The notes under the pieces: generated by a model
Seen by the model: the letters and a program-made list of their open reading frames with translations, nothing else
What the model was told of the DNA's origin: nothing
Databases searched by the model: none
Shown: positions 59,620-61,695 of the stretch, in pieces
How the letters are laid out: the number at the start of each line of letters is the position of its first letter
Position numbering within the stretch: position 1 is the first letter of the stretch
DNA from: an uncultured Clostridia bacterium
Lineage (GTDB): Bacteria > Bacillota > Clostridia > Oscillospirales > CAG-272
NCBI GenBank assembly: GCA_944392615.1
Contig: CALXXF010000010.1
Location: 1 to 61,695, forward strand
DNA: 61,695 bases
Direction: 5' to 3'
Position numbers and translations under genes: made by a program

Positions 59620-61629
59620 ATGAAAAAATTTATATATTTGATGATAATCTTATCCCTTTTTTGCTTATTTGTTTTATCTTCTTGTGATAATACGGATATC
59701 TCTAATGATAATACTCAGCAAACAACGGATGAAACAAACGGCAATGACAACACAAGCACTGACTCTGATGTTTGTCAACACATCTTCGGTGAATGGAACG
59801 TTGTTCAAAATGCCTCTTGTAATGAAGAAGGCAGACGCGTCAGAACTTGCAACACCTGCTCTTTCGCAGAAGAAGAACAAATCCCAAAAAGCGAAATACA
59901 TACCTCTATCACCGATGCAGCTGTTCCTGCAAGCTGTAAAAACACAGGATTGACCGAGGGTAGTCATTGCTCTGTATGTAATAAAGTTCTTGTCGCACAG
60001 AACACGGTTCCCAAAACCGAGGATCACACTCCCGTTACCGACGCGGCTGTTCCTGCAAGTTGTAAAAACACCGGCTTGACCGAGGGTAGCCATTGCTCTG
60101 TATGTAATAAAATTCTTGTAGCACAGAACACTGTTCCCAAAACCGAGGATCACACCCCCGTCACCGATGCGGCTGTTCCTGCAAGCTGCAAAAACACAGG
60201 GTTGACCGAGGGTAGTCATTGTAGTATATGCAATAAAATCTTGGTAAAACAAAATGAAGTACCCAAGGAAGAACACGCGTATGTCAATGGTTATTGCCGC
60301 ATATGCAACGAAAAAAAAGTATCCGAGGGATTGCAGTTTGAAAACTATGATGGCTATGCGGCGGTAATCGGAATTGGTAGTTGCACCGATACGGTCATCA
60401 TCATCCCTGATTACGCACCTTCGGGGCTGCCCGTTAAAGAGATTGGTATGCAAGCTTTTCAAAACTGCACGAATATAGTGGAGGTCATTATTCCCGATGC
60501 CGTTGGTGCTATTCTCAGCGAAGCGTTTATGAATTGTACTTCCTTGAAAAAAATCACTCTTCCAAGTGAGTATTGGGATATTCAATTAAGAACCTTTAAA
60601 AATTGTACATCTCTTAGAGAAGTTGTTATCCCAAACAATGTTTTTCGCGTTGGAGCCGAAGCCTTTGCAAATTGTACCTCATTGGAAAACATAACAATTC
60701 CCACATCGGTTACAACCTATTCAAAAGACGCATTTAAGGGATGCACAATTAAAAATCTTTATATCAGCAGCTTAGATGCTTGGTTTAACAGTAAATTTAA
60801 CAATTCCAATGCCAATCCATTATATTGTGCCGAAAATCTTTATTTGAATAAAGCTCTTGTGACAACAGTAGAAATAAACCAAAACATTCCGTTCGGTGCA
60901 TTTATGGGGTATGAAAAGTTAACTAAAGTTGTGCTCGGAAATTCGGTTAAATCTATTGGTGACTCCGCCTTTTATGGATGTAGCGGACTAACCGAAGTCG
61001 TATTTGGAAACAAAGTTGAAACAATTGGCTCATCGGCATTTTATAATTGCACAAAGCTAACCACCGCCCAACTTCCTTCCTCTTTGAAAACATTATCCAA
61101 CAAAGCATTTTACGGATGCTCCGCTTTACAGACAGTCTCCATTGCAAGCGGGTTGCAGAGTGTGGGAGATTACGCCTTTAGCGGTTGTATTGCCTTGCGC
61201 GCAATCGATTTCCCCGTAACCGTAACGTATATGGGAATTTCCTGCCTTGAAAAGTGCGCGTCGCTCGAAAGCATAACGATTCCGTTTGTAGGAGTTTCCA
61301 CTTGTTCCGGTCAGTATGAAGCCTTTGGAAGCTTGTTTGGTAGTACCCAATATGAGGGAGGCGAGATGATCACCCAAATCAAAGGTTCTATTGGAACGCA
61401 AGCTTATGAATACAGCTATTGTATTCCTATGGGACTAAAGCACGTTAAGCTCCTCAAGCATGATGAGTATTCTTCCACTCGGGCTTTTCACAATTGTAAG
61501 TATATCGAAAGCATTACCTTTGGCAAGGGCGTTACGAGAGTTGGCAGCGGTAGCTTCGCAGGTTGTACTGCGCTGACTGATATTTATTACGAAGGCACCA
61601 AAGAAGAGTGGAAAAATCTGGTTCTATAA
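59620..61629 (+). CDS. BspA-type leucine-rich repeat lipoprotein (669 residues) with Cys-module tandem repeats
   Basis: The signal peptide ends in VLSSC, a lipobox. After a polar linker, one CQHIFGEW...CNTC module leads into three nearly identical 42-residue repeats (HTPVTDAAVPASCKNTGL, then HCSVCNK.L). LRR_5/BspA repeats follow from about 230 to the end. The final YYEGTKEEWKNL is a usual BspA ending, so the protein looks complete. TAGGAGG before ATG 59620 is a strong ribosome site. The Cys-X2-Cys unit repeats could bind zinc and act as a stalk. It is probably co-transcribed with the preceding lipoprotein. Confidence 0.88.
   Translation: MKKFIYLMIILSLFCLFVLSSCDNTDISNDNTQQTTDETNGNDNTSTDSDVCQHIFGEWNVVQNASCNEEGRRVRTCNTCSFAEEEQIPKSEIHTSITDAAVPASCKNTGLTEGSHCSVCNKVLVAQNTVPKTEDHTPVTDAAVPASCKNTGLTEGSHCSVCNKILVAQNTVPKTEDHTPVTDAAVPASCKNTGLTEGSHCSICNKILVKQNEVPKEEHAYVNGYCRICNEKKVSEGLQFENYDGYAAVIGIGSCTDTVIIIPDYAPSGLPVKEIGMQAFQNCTNIVEVIIPDAVGAILSEAFMNCTSLKKITLPSEYWDIQLRTFKNCTSLREVVIPNNVFRVGAEAFANCTSLENITIPTSVTTYSKDAFKGCTIKNLYISSLDAWFNSKFNNSNANPLYCAENLYLNKALVTTVEINQNIPFGAFMGYEKLTKVVLGNSVKSIGDSAFYGCSGLTEVVFGNKVETIGSSAFYNCTKLTTAQLPSSLKTLSNKAFYGCSALQTVSIASGLQSVGDYAFSGCIALRAIDFPVTVTYMGISCLEKCASLESITIPFVGVSTCSGQYEAFGSLFGSTQYEGGEMITQIKGSIGTQAYEYSYCIPMGLKHVKLLKHDEYSSTRAFHNCKYIESITFGKGVTRVGSGSFAGCTALTDIYYEGTKEEWKNLVL
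59899..60273 (+). repeat. Three tandem 126-base in-frame repeats (last copy 123)
   Basis: Repeat starts at 59899, 60025 and 60151 are exactly 126 bases apart; the next module starts at 60274, so the third unit is 123 bases. Protein copies differ at only a few positions (IHTSIT versus DHTPVT at the start, SVCNKV/SVCNKI/SICNKI at the end). At DNA level the copies differ mainly at third codon positions. The similarity favours recent expansion and possible copy-number change by slippage. Confidence 0.9.
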
Positions 61630-61695
61630 TAAATGTTGGGGTGACAGACAGATAGAGCCGAAAAAATAAAAAAAAGAAGAGCATATCTGACAAAA

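Noticed and set aside
59899..60273. CRISPR array or mobile repeat
   Set aside because: The 126-base units are contiguous, in frame and encode a protein module.

Overview
The window looks like chromosome from a spore-forming member of the Clostridia (Bacillota), probably gut-associated and close to the Oscillospirales; no finer placement is possible from sequence alone. The reasons are a SpoVAF/GerA germination protein, both dipicolinate synthase subunits, RqcH of the low-GC Gram-positive type, many secreted proteins built from GLUG, BspA-type leucine-rich and PA14 modules, two GH2 beta-galactosidases, strong AGGAGG-type ribosome sites and very clean TTGACA/TATAAT promoters. One tRNA gene (Arg, ACG) is present. 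There is no rRNA, CRISPR array or intact insertion sequence.

Layout. (1) 0.5-9.6 kb: two tandem paralogues of about 1,420 residues, each a secreted GLUG-repeat protein ending in a ComEC-type metallo-beta-lactamase domain. (2) 10-16.4 kb: a GNAT acetyltransferase; rqcH overlapping an uncharacterised nuclease-like gene; a SpoVAF-like gene; a membrane-anchored BspA-LRR protein; tRNA-Arg. (3) 16.7-28.1 kb: a secreted PA14/GLUG protein and two divergent GH2 beta-galactosidases, one a surface lipoprotein with a LamG tail and one cytoplasmic, each with its own consensus promoter. (4) 28.6-31.5 kb: a tight operon dpaA-dpaB-DUF3343-cysteine desulfurase, joining spore dipicolinate synthesis to a sulfur/selenium gene pair. 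(5) 31.9-39.4 kb: minus-strand housekeeping genes (RluA, MurA, a DUF3810 membrane peptidase, IlvE, an esterase, an SDR). (6) 39.7-46.1 kb: gltB-gltD behind a strong promoter and a candidate structured leader RNA ending in a terminator. (7) 46.3-52.7 kb: a YgjP-type metallopeptidase, a frameshifted DUF6512-like membrane gene, a second GNAT, a PAS protein, a P-loop kinase, a zinc alcohol dehydrogenase, an exonuclease III and a NERD nuclease-like protein. (8) 52.8-61.6 kb: a more AT-rich accessory stretch with an XRE regulator, a decayed gene, a 1,056-residue ECF sigma factor fused to a large C-terminal region, a SUFU-domain protein and two BspA-LRR lipoproteins.

How the genes fit together. The secreted and lipoprotein genes suggest a cell that displays large modular surface proteins and uses beta-galactosides taken from plant or host glycans. 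The same short Cys-X2-Cys module (H.FGEW ... C..C ... E..IP) links the GLUG-MBL pair at the left end to an LRR lipoprotein at the right end. gltBD supplies glutamate for IlvE and other transaminases, and dpaAB with SpoVAF belongs to the spore programme. The least explained items are the ECF sigma fusion, the RNA in front of gltB, the GLUG-MBL paralogues and the nuclease-like partner of rqcH.
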